DNA from: Lachnospiraceae bacterium
Lineage (GTDB): Bacteria; Bacillota; Clostridia; Lachnospirales; Lachnospiraceae
Assembly (NCBI GenBank): GCA_910575835.1
Contig: CAJTGB010000040.1
Span: 1-39,081, forward strand
Direction of reading: 5' to 3'
DNA: 39,081 nucleotides
The notes beneath the pieces are model-generated. The model did not search any database. It was given only the letters and a program-made list of their open reading frames with translations, and had not been told where the DNA came from. The translations under genes were made by a program, and so were the position numbers. Positions 1 to 8,281 of this stretch are shown here, one piece after another. Position 1 is the first letter of the stretch, and the number at the start of each line of letters is the position of its first letter.

Positions 1-28
1 GGCTGATCGTCCGCGGCTTGGTACAATT

Positions 29-106
29 GGAAAGAATCACATTCAGAGCAGTTTTATCTTTTGTATAAAGCTGCTCTCTTTGTCTGCTCTGAATCTGATA
101 CTTTCC
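29..106. repeat. Imperfect inverted repeat with nested alternative arms
   Basis: Arms 29-51 and 84-106 are inverted copies of 23 bp with two mismatches. A nested arm CTGCTCT at 71-77 can also pair with AGAGCAG at 45-51, so two mutually exclusive hairpins are possible. It lies just beyond the 3' end of the comEC fragment. It could be a terminator or attenuator remnant or a small palindromic repeat. No U-run marks it clearly as a terminator. Confidence 0.5.
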
Positions 107-112
107 TTAAGA

Positions 113-432
113 ATTATAGCAACTAAGCGGCAGTATTTCCATAGAAACCTCCCCGCTCTTATCCGCTTCTTATTTGCTTCTATTTTCCAACTTTCATTGT
201 TTTCCCGTCTTCAACCTCCACTATAAGCGCCCCATTTTCCTGTGTTGAATATATTTTGCTCCCTGCATCCGTAAGCCTTTCTATCGTTTCCTGATGCGGA
301 TACCCATACCGGTTTTCCCGCCCCGCTGAAATAAACGCATACGCTGGCTTAACCTGTCGTAGAAACTCCTCAGATGATGAATTCTTCGAACCATGATGCG
401 CCACTTTCAAGACCTCCCATGTACAACCCCGG
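113..432. repeat. Left copy of 320-bp direct repeat (comEC 3' end)
   Basis: Positions 113-432 align without net length change to 12367-12686, in the same orientation. The repeat starts at a shared ATTATAGCAACTAAGCGG and ends at a shared CCCCGG. By eye the copies are about 88% identical, so this is homeologous rather than recently duplicated DNA. Beyond 432 the left copy switches to uxuA sequence, while the right copy continues as intact comEC. Confidence 0.85.
180..432 (-). pseudogene. comEC: comEC 3' fragment (metallo-beta-lactamase tail)
   Basis: About 82 codons match the C-terminus of the intact ComEC encoded at 12413-14929, with about nine substitutions. The block holds the AHHGSKNSSSE motif and the RENRYG segment of the ComEC metallo-beta-lactamase domain. 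All membrane and competence-domain sequence is missing. The upstream part of the open frame (to 458) comes from uxuA read in another frame, giving a chimeric 92-codon frame that is unlikely to be functional. The fragment ends with a plain VGK stop and lacks the palindromic extension seen at the intact gene's stop codon. It is a displaced or duplicated comEC end. Confidence 0.85.
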
Positions 433-954
433 GCGGTACGCTTCAAACAGCTCGTCAAGCTTCGCCATTCTTTCCGGCTCCCATCCCGGAAATGTCATTC
501 CATGCAGATTATTCAGAATATAGTCTGCCATCTCCTTATAATCATCCTGTATACGGTCTTTTTCGTAAAACAGCGCCGTAGAACCGTCCTCCAGCGGATG
601 AAATAAATCCGTTCTTGTCCAGTCAAAAATCGGCATAAAATTATAGGTTACAACCTTTACGCCAAATTTTGCAAGATTACATAAAGTCGTCTTATAATTT
701 TCAATGTACTGATCTCTTGTAGGAAGCCCAATTTTAATTTCATCATGTACATTCACGCTTTCCACTACTTCCATGTGGAAACCGGCGCCTTCAATCTGAC
801 GTCTGGCTTCTTCAATCTCATCGACTTCCCACACTTCACCTGCCTGCTTGTCATGCAGCGCCCACACAAGGCCGGTCACCCCCGGAATTTGTTTAATCAT
901 CTCCGGAGTGATACTGTCATTTCCTTCTCTATACCAACGAAACGTCATTTGCAT
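433..954 (-). pseudogene. uxuA: Mannonate dehydratase, 5' fragment
   Basis: The first about 174 codons match the N-terminus of UxuA, which dehydrates D-mannonate to 2-keto-3-deoxygluconate in hexuronate catabolism. Recognisable blocks are MTFRWYREGND at the start, GLPTRDQYIENYK near residue 77, and VVTYNFMPIFDWTRTDL near residue 100. The start at 954 has a good AGGAGG site five bases upstream. The frame is cut after about half the usual length (roughly 350 residues) at a CCCGG shared with the comEC fragment, then runs out of frame into comEC DNA. The C-terminal half is missing, so an active enzyme is not expected. No other hexuronate gene is nearby. Confidence 0.85.
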
Positions 955-1069
955 AAGTTCTTCCTCCTACTTTTTTATTTTTAAGGATTATAACCAAAGA
1001 TTGTATTGCCATTTATTCCGCCTCCTTAGAACATTTGGCATCTCAGTTTTATATCAGTAAATATTACTT

Positions 1070-1099
1070 AAGCCGGCAATTTAAACAATTTACCGGCTT
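1070..1099. other. Short hairpin upstream of uxuA fragment
   Basis: AAGCCGG and CCGGCTT form a 7-bp stem with an A/T-rich loop. It sits between the uxuA start and the first MITE. It may be an old terminator, but the tract after the stem is not a clear U-run. Confidence 0.3.
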
Positions 1100-1140
1100 G
1101 TCACTCTATCAATATATTATGAAAAAAAGACTGATTGTAT

Positions 1141-1304
1141 CTAGTACACCGAATAATAAGTAACCAGCCATATAACTTGCCTGATTTTCCATCTGCGTCG
1201 TTGTCGTCAATCGGCGTAGCGCCCACTACGCCTCATTCCTCCGCCTTGCATATAAAAAATCATTCTGCGTTATATGGCTAGGAACTTATTTTTCGGTGTA
1301 CTAG
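1141..1304. mobile_element. 164-bp IS630-type MITE, copy 1
   Basis: It begins CTAGTACACCGAATAATAAG and ends with the near-exact reverse complement. The terminal inverted repeats run about 36 bp with four mismatches. A second copy of identical length lies at 10038-10201 and differs at only three positions. A central GGCGTAG/CTACGCC stem lets the whole unit fold back on itself. There is no coding capacity. Ends and TA target resemble the IS630-family element at 38551. The insertion sits directly against an AraC-regulator remnant. Confidence 0.9.
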
Positions 1305-1305
1305 A

Positions 1306-1467
1306 AATCTACTTTGTGGCGGCAGCTCTGTTATGGAAGCATGTTTTCAGTGCGGTTTTGGAGATTATTCTAATTTTCTGAAAGCATTTAAAAGAGAATT
1401 TGGGAAAACGCCCAGCAAATATAACCCCCCACAAGGTAATTCTTCCTATATTATCGTTTTCTCCTGA
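1306..1467 (+). pseudogene. AraC-family regulator C-terminal remnant
   Basis: An open frame of 53 codons ending in TGA encodes CGFGDYSNFLKAFKREFG followed by KTPSKY. This is the classic second helix-turn-helix and end of AraC/XylS activators. It starts abruptly at the MITE boundary with no start codon or ribosome site, so the rest of the gene is gone. It cannot work as a regulator by itself. Which operon it once controlled cannot be told. Confidence 0.8.
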
Positions 1468-1819
1468 TATTGCCCATAACTTACTCGCACATCCCAGTCA
1501 ATTTTTTCTTAACTGTATTTGGCATTGTAAAAGAGCGGAATATCAAAAGTATCTTTACCTCTCATAGCGAGAAAATATCGATCTTTCCCCAAAGATGCTC
1601 AGAAGACAGATTCAGAGTACATCCGTAAAGGGATCTGCAGCATATTTATCTTTACAGAACCATTACACAACCGGCATTACAGCCATGTCCGGGAAGCACA
1701 GACATCGTTTGATTGGATAGAGGATAGAAAATATCCTGCACAGGAGGCACACAGTTATGAAAAGCAGCTGGAAATACACTAAAATACCGTTATTTACAAT
1801 CGGTCAGTTCACTGCTAAC
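1468..1819. other. Gene-poor remnant stretch
   Basis: Nothing here looks like an intact gene. Positions 1525-1571 (minus) resemble part of the tyrosine recombinase pseudogene at 9886-10595 (KDTFDIPLFYNAKY versus KDMFDILLFYYAKY). A plus-strand frame stays open from 1531 to the stop at 1780-1782 but has no start codon or ribosome site. Its reading after about 1572 (for example SEYIRKGICSIFIFTEPL) was not recognised and may be an eroded gene end. Confidence 0.6.
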
Positions 1820-2503
1820 TTACGTTTTCTGGGCAGCCCCTTTCTCCACAATTTTCCCGTCCTCCACATGAATCACTCTCGTCCCATATTCCGCAACTGC
1901 CGTATCATGGGTCACCATCACCACTGTCATGCCCTTCCGATTCAACTTCTCCAGCAGCTCCATCACCACCCGTGAATTTTCCTGATCCAGATTCCCGGTC
2001 GGTTCATCGGCAAACAGAATCTCCGGTTCATTCGCGATCGCCCTTGCAATGGCAATGCGCTGCTGCTCCCCTCCTGACATCTGCGATATATATTTCTTTT
2101 CCAGCTTCTCCATGCCAAACTCACCCAATAACCGTTGCGCAGCCTTCTTGCGCTCTTTTGATCTTTTTCCTGCATACCCCAGCGGAACCGCTATATTTTC
2201 CAGCGCATTCAGCTCCGGTATTAAGTGATAGGACTGAAAAACAAACCCCATCTTCCGGTTTCGAATTCCGGCACACTCTTTCTTACTGAGATTTCTGACA
2301 TCCATTCCATCCAGTTTGTAAGTTCCCCCTGTTTCTTCATCCAGCAAGCCCAGAATATTCAGCAGAGTAGACTTACCGCTCCCCGATTTGCCGTAGATAC
2401 AGACAAATTCCCCGCAATCAATCGTAAGGTCGACGCCTTTGAGCACCTTTGTCTCCACACCTTTTCCAAAATATGATTTTTCTAAATTCCTGCATATTAT
2501 CAT
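1820..2503 (-). CDS. ABC transporter ATP-binding protein (MacB/LolD type)
   Basis: A 227-residue ATPase powering an export or lipoprotein-type ABC system. All motifs are present: Walker A GKSGSGKST (38-46), Q-loop Gln90, signature SGGEQ (143-147), Walker B ILFADE (162-167) and switch His199. Length and the FADEPTGNLD segment are typical of the MacB/LolD/FtsE-like subfamily that pairs with FtsX-type permeases. It is the last gene of a four-gene minus-strand operon, 12 bp after the second permease. The substrate is not evident. Antimicrobial peptide export or cell-envelope remodelling are the usual roles of this subfamily in Firmicutes. Confidence 0.9.
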   Translation of the reverse strand: MIICRNLEKSYFGKGVETKVLKGVDLTIDCGEFVCIYGKSGSGKSTLLNILGLLDEETGGTYKLDGMDVRNLSKKECAGIRNRKMGFVFQSYHLIPELNALENIAVPLGYAGKRSKERKKAAQRLLGEFGMEKLEKKYISQMSGGEQQRIAIARAIANEPEILFADEPTGNLDQENSRVVMELLEKLNRKGMTVVMVTHDTAVAEYGTRVIHVEDGKIVEKGAAQKT

Positions 2504-2515
2504 TCCCGCATCTCC

Positions 2516-3622
2516 TTATTGAATCTGTTCCACAATCTTTCTTCCCGCCAATTTCACATAGACCGCAAATACCACGGCAGCCGTCACCGCGGCACAGACG
2601 GCAAACGCAATCCCTGCCACGGCAAAGCTTCCCCGCACTTTAATCCCGCCTATCATAATCCCTGCATCCAGCCCATATGTGGCAATCCAGCCAGCCGCGA
2701 CGCCCAGGGCTGTTCCGGCAAGATTCATCAAGGCAATCTCCGTAAATATTTCAGCCAGGATTTGCTTATGACTCGCCCCACAAGCCAAACATACCCCATA
2801 CCCGCTTTTTCTTCTCTCAAACAATAACTGGAAAATGGACAGGATTCCCACAAAAAACACTGCAAGTATTAAAATTCCCGCATGGCTTAGTACCCGTATC
2901 GAAACCTTCACCTTCTCACTGTTATTTCTCAGCTCTGCTTCCGGCAAATAGACCCGGTAGACGTACTGACCTCCATGCTCTTTCTGCAAATATTCCTCTA
3001 CCTGTCCGGACACACGGCTTGCATCCGGAAATTCCGCCGAATCCCATACCGCATGGATGAATCCGGGCACGATCTCTCCTTCCATCTCCTCCATATAAGC
3101 AATCGGAGCCACCACACAATTTCCCCAATAGCTCTTCCCCAAATATTCCTTGGGGAATTGCTTTGGCATCCGGCAAACCTGCAGTCCGGGAACCGGATTC
3201 ATTCCCGCTGCCAGGGCTTCTTCTGTTTCTGCGCCCCAATAAGAGCAGCCTTCCTCCAGGCCCAATATCTCATAGTCCGCCAAGACAAGTGAAAACTCAT
3301 AAGAAGCCTCTGCATCCATGAAGAATTGGGGAATGTCTACCAAAAGAAACGTCTTTCCCCCTGTTATCTCCTGCAGCTCTCCGTAATCCCTAAGTGTCAG
3401 GGACGGCTCCTCCTGAACCTCCCGGTTATTTTTTACCGAAATCTCCAGCGCCATATCCATTTCCTGTCCTCCCAGACGCATTTCCTCTGCCTTCAGAGAC
3501 GCGGACAAATTCGCAGAATAGACAAATACGCTCATTCCCAGCGCCATCTCTCCAACCATCAATAAAGAAATCCATCGATTCCAATACAGCATCCTTATTG
3601 CTTTTCTAACCACATATTCCAT
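2516..3622 (-). CDS. FtsX-like ABC transporter permease (second)
   Basis: 368 residues from the ATG at 3622, chosen because AGAGGAAG lies upstream; the longer frame to 3676 overlaps the previous gene without need. Architecture fits MacB/FtsX permeases: one N-terminal membrane helix (WISLLMVGEMALGMSVFVYS), a large extracytoplasmic domain of about 200 residues, then helices near AGILILAVFFVGILSIFQLL, the ALMNLAGTALGVAAGWIA region and the AVAGIAFAVCAAVTAAVVFA end. It follows permease one by 16 bp and precedes the ATPase. It probably forms a heterodimer with the other permease. Substrate unknown. Confidence 0.8.
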   Translation of the reverse strand: MEYVVRKAIRMLYWNRWISLLMVGEMALGMSVFVYSANLSASLKAEEMRLGGQEMDMALEISVKNNREVQEEPSLTLRDYGELQEITGGKTFLLVDIPQFFMDAEASYEFSLVLADYEILGLEEGCSYWGAETEEALAAGMNPVPGLQVCRMPKQFPKEYLGKSYWGNCVVAPIAYMEEMEGEIVPGFIHAVWDSAEFPDASRVSGQVEEYLQKEHGGQYVYRVYLPEAELRNNSEKVKVSIRVLSHAGILILAVFFVGILSIFQLLFERRKSGYGVCLACGASHKQILAEIFTEIALMNLAGTALGVAAGWIATYGLDAGIMIGGIKVRGSFAVAGIAFAVCAAVTAAVVFAVYVKLAGRKIVEQIQ

Positions 3623-3638
3623 CCCAAATCTCTTCCTC

Positions 3639-4781
3639 TCACAAACTCTCCCGCAAGTACACATGCCGGGACTCACCGGTAAATATACGTTTCATGACAA
3701 CTACCGTTAATATTTCACACATAAAAAATGCTGACGCCAGAAACCAGACTACCGCCGTATGGTCAAGCAGCACTGCGCTCTCCAGCGACGCCAGCCTTGC
3801 AAACGGCAGAAGCGTGGCCAATACCAGCATGGCAGAAAAAAATGTGACAAGCAGCGTCTCAAAAAACAACATTCTCTTCATTTCCCCTTCCGTCGCCCCC
3901 AACGCCATATGGATTCCGATTGTCTGTCTCTCCTTCTTGGCTTTTCCCATAAGCACAACCGTTTCATTCATCAGAAAAAACAGCGCCGATACCGCAGCCC
4001 CAATTCCCCTGACTGTCCGCCATTGCCTCTTCGTCGCAAGCGCATTTTCATAGACAGTTCTGCCGTCGATAACTCCCTGAACCTCAACGTCTTCGTATTT
4101 CTCCAATTCTTCCGTGACAAAAGCGGTGATCCTCGCCTTCTCTTCCTCCGTATCTGCCCTGAATATACCGGTAAATTGCACGTTTTGTTTGTTCCGGCAG
4201 ACTTCTTTCATCGTCTTAAACGGCAGAAGCATTCCCTCAAACTTTACATCCGTTATTGTCCCGATAATCCTAAGCTTTTCCCCACAGACAGTAATCCTGT
4301 CGCCCACCTGGCAGTCATACCTTTTTGCATTCTTTTTATCCAGAAGACATACCCTTCCGCCTTCCCGCAGCTCCTCTTCGTCAAAGCCTCTCCCGCTGAT
4401 TTCCGGCAACGGATAGAAATAATGTTCATCCACTCCCTTGACTGCCATATATTGATGATTCCACTGAGGGAAATCCTCCTGATAATATGCGCTCACGGAA
4501 TATTCCGTTCCCTCAATCTTTGGAACATCAAACCCGCCGCCAAACCAGTCAACCTGGACAGAATCCTCCATATTGTCAAATGTGGTATAATAAATCACCT
4601 GATCTGCAGACCGGATATTCGCAATACAAAATGCAGGAAACAACAGCCCTATATAAAAAGAAAGTATATACAATAGATACCGTTTCTTTTGATGCCATAT
4701 CTTAAGACAAACCTGACGATAACTATATCCCCACCGCCAGAACTCCTCCGTCCGTGATAACGAATCTCCCCTTCTTCTCAT
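3639..4781 (-). CDS. FtsX-like ABC transporter permease (first)
   Basis: 380 residues from the ATG at 4781, which has GGGAGG seven bases upstream and starts 10 bp after the lipoprotein stop. It has an N-terminal helix (YLLYILSFYIGLLFPAFCIA), a periplasm-facing type MacB domain with the hallmark GRGFDEEELREGGRVCLLD and GDRITVCGEKLRIIGTI segments, and three C-terminal helices around VRGIGAAVSALFFLMNETVV, FFETLLVTFFSAMLVLATLL and AVVWFLASAFFMCEILTVV. The extracytoplasmic domain strongly supports the MacB/FtsX assignment. Encoded with a second, diverged permease, so the transporter is likely heterodimeric. Confidence 0.85.
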   Translation of the reverse strand: MRRRGDSLSRTEEFWRWGYSYRQVCLKIWHQKKRYLLYILSFYIGLLFPAFCIANIRSADQVIYYTTFDNMEDSVQVDWFGGGFDVPKIEGTEYSVSAYYQEDFPQWNHQYMAVKGVDEHYFYPLPEISGRGFDEEELREGGRVCLLDKKNAKRYDCQVGDRITVCGEKLRIIGTITDVKFEGMLLPFKTMKEVCRNKQNVQFTGIFRADTEEEKARITAFVTEELEKYEDVEVQGVIDGRTVYENALATKRQWRTVRGIGAAVSALFFLMNETVVLMGKAKKERQTIGIHMALGATEGEMKRMLFFETLLVTFFSAMLVLATLLPFARLASLESAVLLDHTAVVWFLASAFFMCEILTVVVMKRIFTGESRHVYLRESL

Positions 4782-4791
4782 ATCAGCCTCC

Positions 4792-5814
4792 CTACTCCTG
4801 TCCTTTATGGCACCGGAAAATCTTACCCGCTTCAGGCATTGCAATAAAATAATCTCCCTGTGCGTTCACGGATATCTTGGGATACTCCTCATCCTGAAGC
4901 CCGTTAATCTTTGCAACCGTCTCCTGGTATTCTCCGTTCCAGCCAATTCTAAACACAGAATATCCCGAAACGCTGATACAGGCGATTCCCCTGTCCTCCG
5001 CCACAAAATCAGCGATGAACAGTCCCTGCGGCAGACTGCACTGTTCAACTAATTCCGGCCCCTCCGCCGTAAATAACCATTCCGGCCCGCTGCTGGCGGA
5101 GCCGAAACTGTCGCTTTTCTTGTCATACGTCCGCACCACGGAATTAATCAGGTAGATCTGTTCCTGATAACTGCAAATTGTTCCGAGGAAGTTTTTCCCG
5201 ATCTCTTCCCGTCCCTCCTGATCATATCGGTCTGCCACAGAATGATCTGAAGATAATCCGGCAATATACACCCCGGAAGCATTTACGGCAAGCATCCCAG
5301 GAACATAACCGGGATCTGACAGCTTAATGTCTTTTAACCCAATCTCATCCACATAATCCATATTTTCGTCAAATATCTGCACCCTCTGGTTTCCCTCATC
5401 TAAAACATACACGTTCCCGCCATATTCCGTAATTGCCGTAGGATCTCTGAACTCTCCCGCTCCGCTTCCCTCTCTTCCTATTTTCTGCAAAACCTTTCCG
5501 GAGCCGTCCGCCGCTGTCACGCTGTGGGAAGCACGGTCAACGATCAGGATATCTTCCTGCCTGCACAGGATGCCTGCCGGTTCATCCACCCCCTCTACCT
5601 TCCATTCTTCTGCCTCATATCCCGATGTATAGACGTCCTTCAACGTTTTCAACGCATTCTTCTCACCGTCTAATTCCTCATCATTACTTTCATAAATGGG
5701 AAGCGTCTGATTCCTGGATGCTTCCATAATCTTATAGTTATCGCTCTTTTCGCACCCCGCCGCACACAAAACTACCGTGCAGAAACACACGCCTAATCTT
5801 ATTCTTTTCTTCAT
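4792..5814 (-). CDS. Lipoprotein with six-bladed beta-propeller (NHL-like)
   Basis: 340 residues from the ATG at 5814, which has AAGGAG at ideal spacing; the frame to 5838 lacks a better site. The N-terminus is a lipoprotein signal (positively charged, hydrophobic, CAAGC with Cys21). The rest reads as repeated propeller strands, for example DEPAGILCRQEDILIVDRAS, KIGREGSGAGEFRDPTAI and VYVLDEGNQRVQIFDENMDY, typical of NHL/6-bladed propeller proteins. It is the first gene of the ABC exporter operon, so it probably acts outside the membrane as a partner or sensor of the transporter. No catalytic residues are evident. This combination is less usual than the exporter itself. Confidence 0.75.
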   Translation of the reverse strand: MKKRIRLGVCFCTVVLCAAGCEKSDNYKIMEASRNQTLPIYESNDEELDGEKNALKTLKDVYTSGYEAEEWKVEGVDEPAGILCRQEDILIVDRASHSVTAADGSGKVLQKIGREGSGAGEFRDPTAITEYGGNVYVLDEGNQRVQIFDENMDYVDEIGLKDIKLSDPGYVPGMLAVNASGVYIAGLSSDHSVADRYDQEGREEIGKNFLGTICSYQEQIYLINSVVRTYDKKSDSFGSASSGPEWLFTAEGPELVEQCSLPQGLFIADFVAEDRGIACISVSGYSVFRIGWNGEYQETVAKINGLQDEEYPKISVNAQGDYFIAMPEAGKIFRCHKGQE

Positions 5815-5838
5815 AAACGCTCCTTCCTCCGTATACAT

Positions 5839-6036
5839 CCTGATTCTATTTTCTTAATTTTGTGCAACGCTATCTCAATAACGTATCATTTGCATATTAG
5901 ACGCATAAACCCCGGATTCGTTACACATCTCTGGTAAGAATTGCTGCAACATCCTCCCGAAACCGCTCGTCATCGGTAAATCCGCCCACCACGCGCCGTT
6001 TTTATATGGTGGACGATTACTACAATCTGTACTATC
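5839..6036. other. Intergenic stretch with a short eroded frame
   Basis: Probable promoter region of the ABC operon, though no convincing -35/-10 pair was found. On the minus strand 5925-5998 an open tail reads RRVVGGFTDDERFREDVAAI and ends in a TAA. It looks like a protein C-terminus but I did not recognise it. Confidence 0.4.
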
Positions 6037-6204
6037 CTTAAAAAGCTATCAGAAAAGGACGTGGGAAGCGACAACCCTTATCTGACAACATTCTTGAAAC
6101 ATGAGAATGTAAAAAGCCTTGACCGTGGGCTTCTGGTAGAATTGATTGATACTATATACGTCCACGACAACAACGAGATTACAATTCAATTTAACTTTGC
6201 CGAA
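6037..6204 (+). pseudogene. Large serine recombinase C-terminal fragment
   Basis: The frame LKKLSEKDVGSDNPYLTTF then LVELIDTIYVHDNNEITIQF matches the C-terminal region of large serine recombinases (TndX/TnpX group), where LIDTIYVH-type strands precede the end. The catalytic resolvase domain and zinc-ribbon region are absent upstream. The frame runs into the left inverted repeat of the RIT element at 6204, which ends the homology. It is a dead remnant of an older integrative element that served as insertion site for the RIT. Confidence 0.75.
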
Positions 6205-6290
6205 AATCCAAACTTCAAAGAAATCCAAACTTTTACTCATAACCTCAATGAATACAGTGTTTTGAGGGGAAAAAGTTTGGATTTCTTTTT
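6204..6290. repeat. RIT left inverted repeat
   Basis: Identical to the reverse complement of 9533-9619 over all 87 bases. Within it AGAAATCCAAACTTTT and AAAAGTTTGGATTTCT form an inner inverted pair, with CCTCAA/TTGAGG inside, so each end alone can fold into a hairpin. Such palindromic ends are probable recombinase binding sites. Confidence 0.95.
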
Positions 6291-6300
6291 GAACGTATAC

Positions 6301-7329
6301 TTACAGGCCGCAGAAGCCAGACAATGTTCCATCGTTGTTTTTCCACTTTTTATTCGGAGATTTTTCTCTCTCCATCTCCAAAGTGGCAAGGGCGCTTGCT
6401 TTTTCTTCCGTTGTTATATCAAGATATTTCATTGTTGTTTCTAACTGCTCATGGCCAAGCAGAAAGCTGATCTGAACAATACTAATGCCATCCTCAAGCC
6501 AGTGGGATGCTTTCGCATGCCTGAATTGATGGGCATGTGCGCCAAGTGGCACCTCCGGACATTTCTCATGGGCGATTTTCGCACACAGCTTAATCCGCTT
6601 ATCAAGTGCGGGTTCAGAAAGCTTTGTTTTCCGTCCTCCCACACGGGAATAAAAAAGATATGCTTCCGGTTCTGGCTTCTCGCCATGGAATTCTTTCAGA
6701 TATATACGGATATTTGCAACGGCACGCGGAAGAAGATACGCTGTCCTCATTTTTCCGCCTTTTCCCAAAAGTATAATGTAGGGCTTTGGCTTATCCAAAT
6801 GGATATGGGATATCTTTATGGACCGTATCTCGTCAAGACGTCCTGCAGTGGCATAAAGCACAGTCAGAAATACAACGTCCCGTTTCCCTGTCCTTGTTGA
6901 GAGATCCGGCGCGGAGAGCATTGCCGCAACAGCATTCCGTGTAAGCCCACATACTTTCTTTTTGGTGCATTTTTGCCGTTTGATTTTTTTCGCTTCCTGA
7001 TAAAGATATAAGTATTCGATATCTTTCTCTCCCAGATATTCAAGGAATACCCGCAGTGACCCCAACCGTACATTGCAGGTGTCCGCGCTGCACTGGCGGG
7101 TTTCTTTCAGCCAGAGTATCCATTTTTCAAGCCATGCCCTTTCAAAGCATTCCCGGCTGAAACAGTCGGGTTTTATATTCTCCGTTTCCAGAAATGAGAG
7201 GTATAAAACCAGGCTGTCCTTGTATGATTTCAAAGTGTGTCTGCTGTTTGTAAGGAAAGTTGGGGCATATGTATTTAAAAAGTCAGAAATAAAGTATGCG
7301 ATTTTGGCAGATTCATCATTCTTTTTCAT
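6301..7329 (-). CDS. RIT tyrosine recombinase, third gene (RitC-like)
   Basis: 342 residues from the ATG at 7329, which overlaps the stop of the second recombinase by 14 bases and so indicates coupled translation; the frame to 7404 would lie mostly inside that gene. Catalytic residues of the integrase family are present: Arg154 in TAGRLDEIR, His257 and Arg260 in HQFRH, His283 in LLGHEQ and Tyr292 in TMKYLDI. The N-terminal part carries a SAM-like core-binding fold. It should cut and rejoin DNA at the RIT ends together with the other two recombinases. Confidence 0.9.
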   Translation of the reverse strand: MKKNDESAKIAYFISDFLNTYAPTFLTNSRHTLKSYKDSLVLYLSFLETENIKPDCFSRECFERAWLEKWILWLKETRQCSADTCNVRLGSLRVFLEYLGEKDIEYLYLYQEAKKIKRQKCTKKKVCGLTRNAVAAMLSAPDLSTRTGKRDVVFLTVLYATAGRLDEIRSIKISHIHLDKPKPYIILLGKGGKMRTAYLLPRAVANIRIYLKEFHGEKPEPEAYLFYSRVGGRKTKLSEPALDKRIKLCAKIAHEKCPEVPLGAHAHQFRHAKASHWLEDGISIVQISFLLGHEQLETTMKYLDITTEEKASALATLEMEREKSPNKKWKNNDGTLSGFCGL

Positions 7330-8281
7330 CGGGCACCTCCGGTATGATCTCATTGAAGCCGGTTTCCGTTTTTTCCCGAAGGATATCAGACATTCCCGGC
7401 ACAATGGAATAATAGTATAACGTCGCGTTTATTTCGCTATGCCCCATGGATTTTGAAAGATAAAGGAGCTTTTCGCTGAACCCGAAGGCATCTTCCTCCC
7501 ACCGGTTGATGTTTTCTACCGCATAATGATGCCTAAGTTCATACGCCACGGGCCTGTTGTTTTTGCCGTTTGCTTTTTCCCACAGCTTTCGGAATATATA
7601 GACCACCCATTGCCTGGAATAACCGTTGCCCATCGCATTCTCAAAAAAATATGTCCTCCCGGGATAAATTTTCTCCACTTCCCGGTCGTACTGTTTCAGC
7701 AGGTCTGTCATGCTGTCGTGGAGGGCCACATAATGCTGGGCATATCCTTTTGTTTCATGAATGTCAAGAACCCCATGTACCAGATCGACTTCGCTTCGTT
7801 TCAGTTTCCGGGCTTCTGTTGTCCGTATGCCGCTGCTGTATAGAAGCCTGAAAAATACAGGGCACGTCATTTTGGGGAGGAGAAATTTGGGAGAGGGCTT
7901 ATAAGGGACTATGCTGTCGCATTCATGGAAAAAATTTTGCAGTTCTTCTCTTGTGAATGCATGTGGAACTCGGGTCCTTTTTTCTGCTTTCGGAACCGGC
8001 ATAGGCAGGACGTCTGTCATCCTGCGCTTTTGGAGATAACTGATAAAGCTGCGGATTACCCCTGTCCGTGTAATACAGGAGGATTTTGTTTCTGTATCAC
8101 GTTTCTGGCACCACGCATCAACCATTTCCTGGCATAAGGTCCTGCCTGGGAAACGTTCCGCACAAAAACGGTCAAAGTACCTTAGATTTCGCGCCCTTAC
8201 TTCACTCCAGGAACCAGACGATTCCTGGTAAAACACATACTTTTCTATAAGGTCAGCAAACCCGGATTGATAACTCACCAT
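7316..8281 (-). CDS. RIT tyrosine recombinase, second gene (RitB-like)
   Basis: 321 residues. The ATG at 8281 overlaps the first gene's stop by seven bases, with GGAGGTG upstream. Visible catalytic positions are Arg153 (SSGIRTTEAR), Arg250 in AYELRHHYA, His281 in SMGHSEI and a Tyr cluster at 289-291 (TLYYYSIV). The usual His of the HxxR box is replaced by Tyr247. Other residues are conserved, so it is probably active or acts structurally in a mixed complex. It sits in the middle of the trio, as expected of RitB. Confidence 0.9.
   Translation of the reverse strand: MVSYQSGFADLIEKYVFYQESSGSWSEVRARNLRYFDRFCAERFPGRTLCQEMVDAWCQKRDTETKSSCITRTGVIRSFISYLQKRRMTDVLPMPVPKAEKRTRVPHAFTREELQNFFHECDSIVPYKPSPKFLLPKMTCPVFFRLLYSSGIRTTEARKLKRSEVDLVHGVLDIHETKGYAQHYVALHDSMTDLLKQYDREVEKIYPGRTYFFENAMGNGYSRQWVVYIFRKLWEKANGKNNRPVAYELRHHYAVENINRWEEDAFGFSEKLLYLSKSMGHSEINATLYYYSIVPGMSDILREKTETGFNEIIPEVPDEKE

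Noticed and set aside
3759-4676. 305-codon plus-strand open frame
   Set aside because: It lies antisense over the permease gene with clear FtsX/MacB features; composition is rich in Gln, His, Arg and Pro as in shadow frames.
6061-6444. 127-codon plus-strand frame
   Set aside because: Only the first about 48 codons are serine recombinase; the rest is RIT inverted repeat and antisense of the third RIT recombinase.
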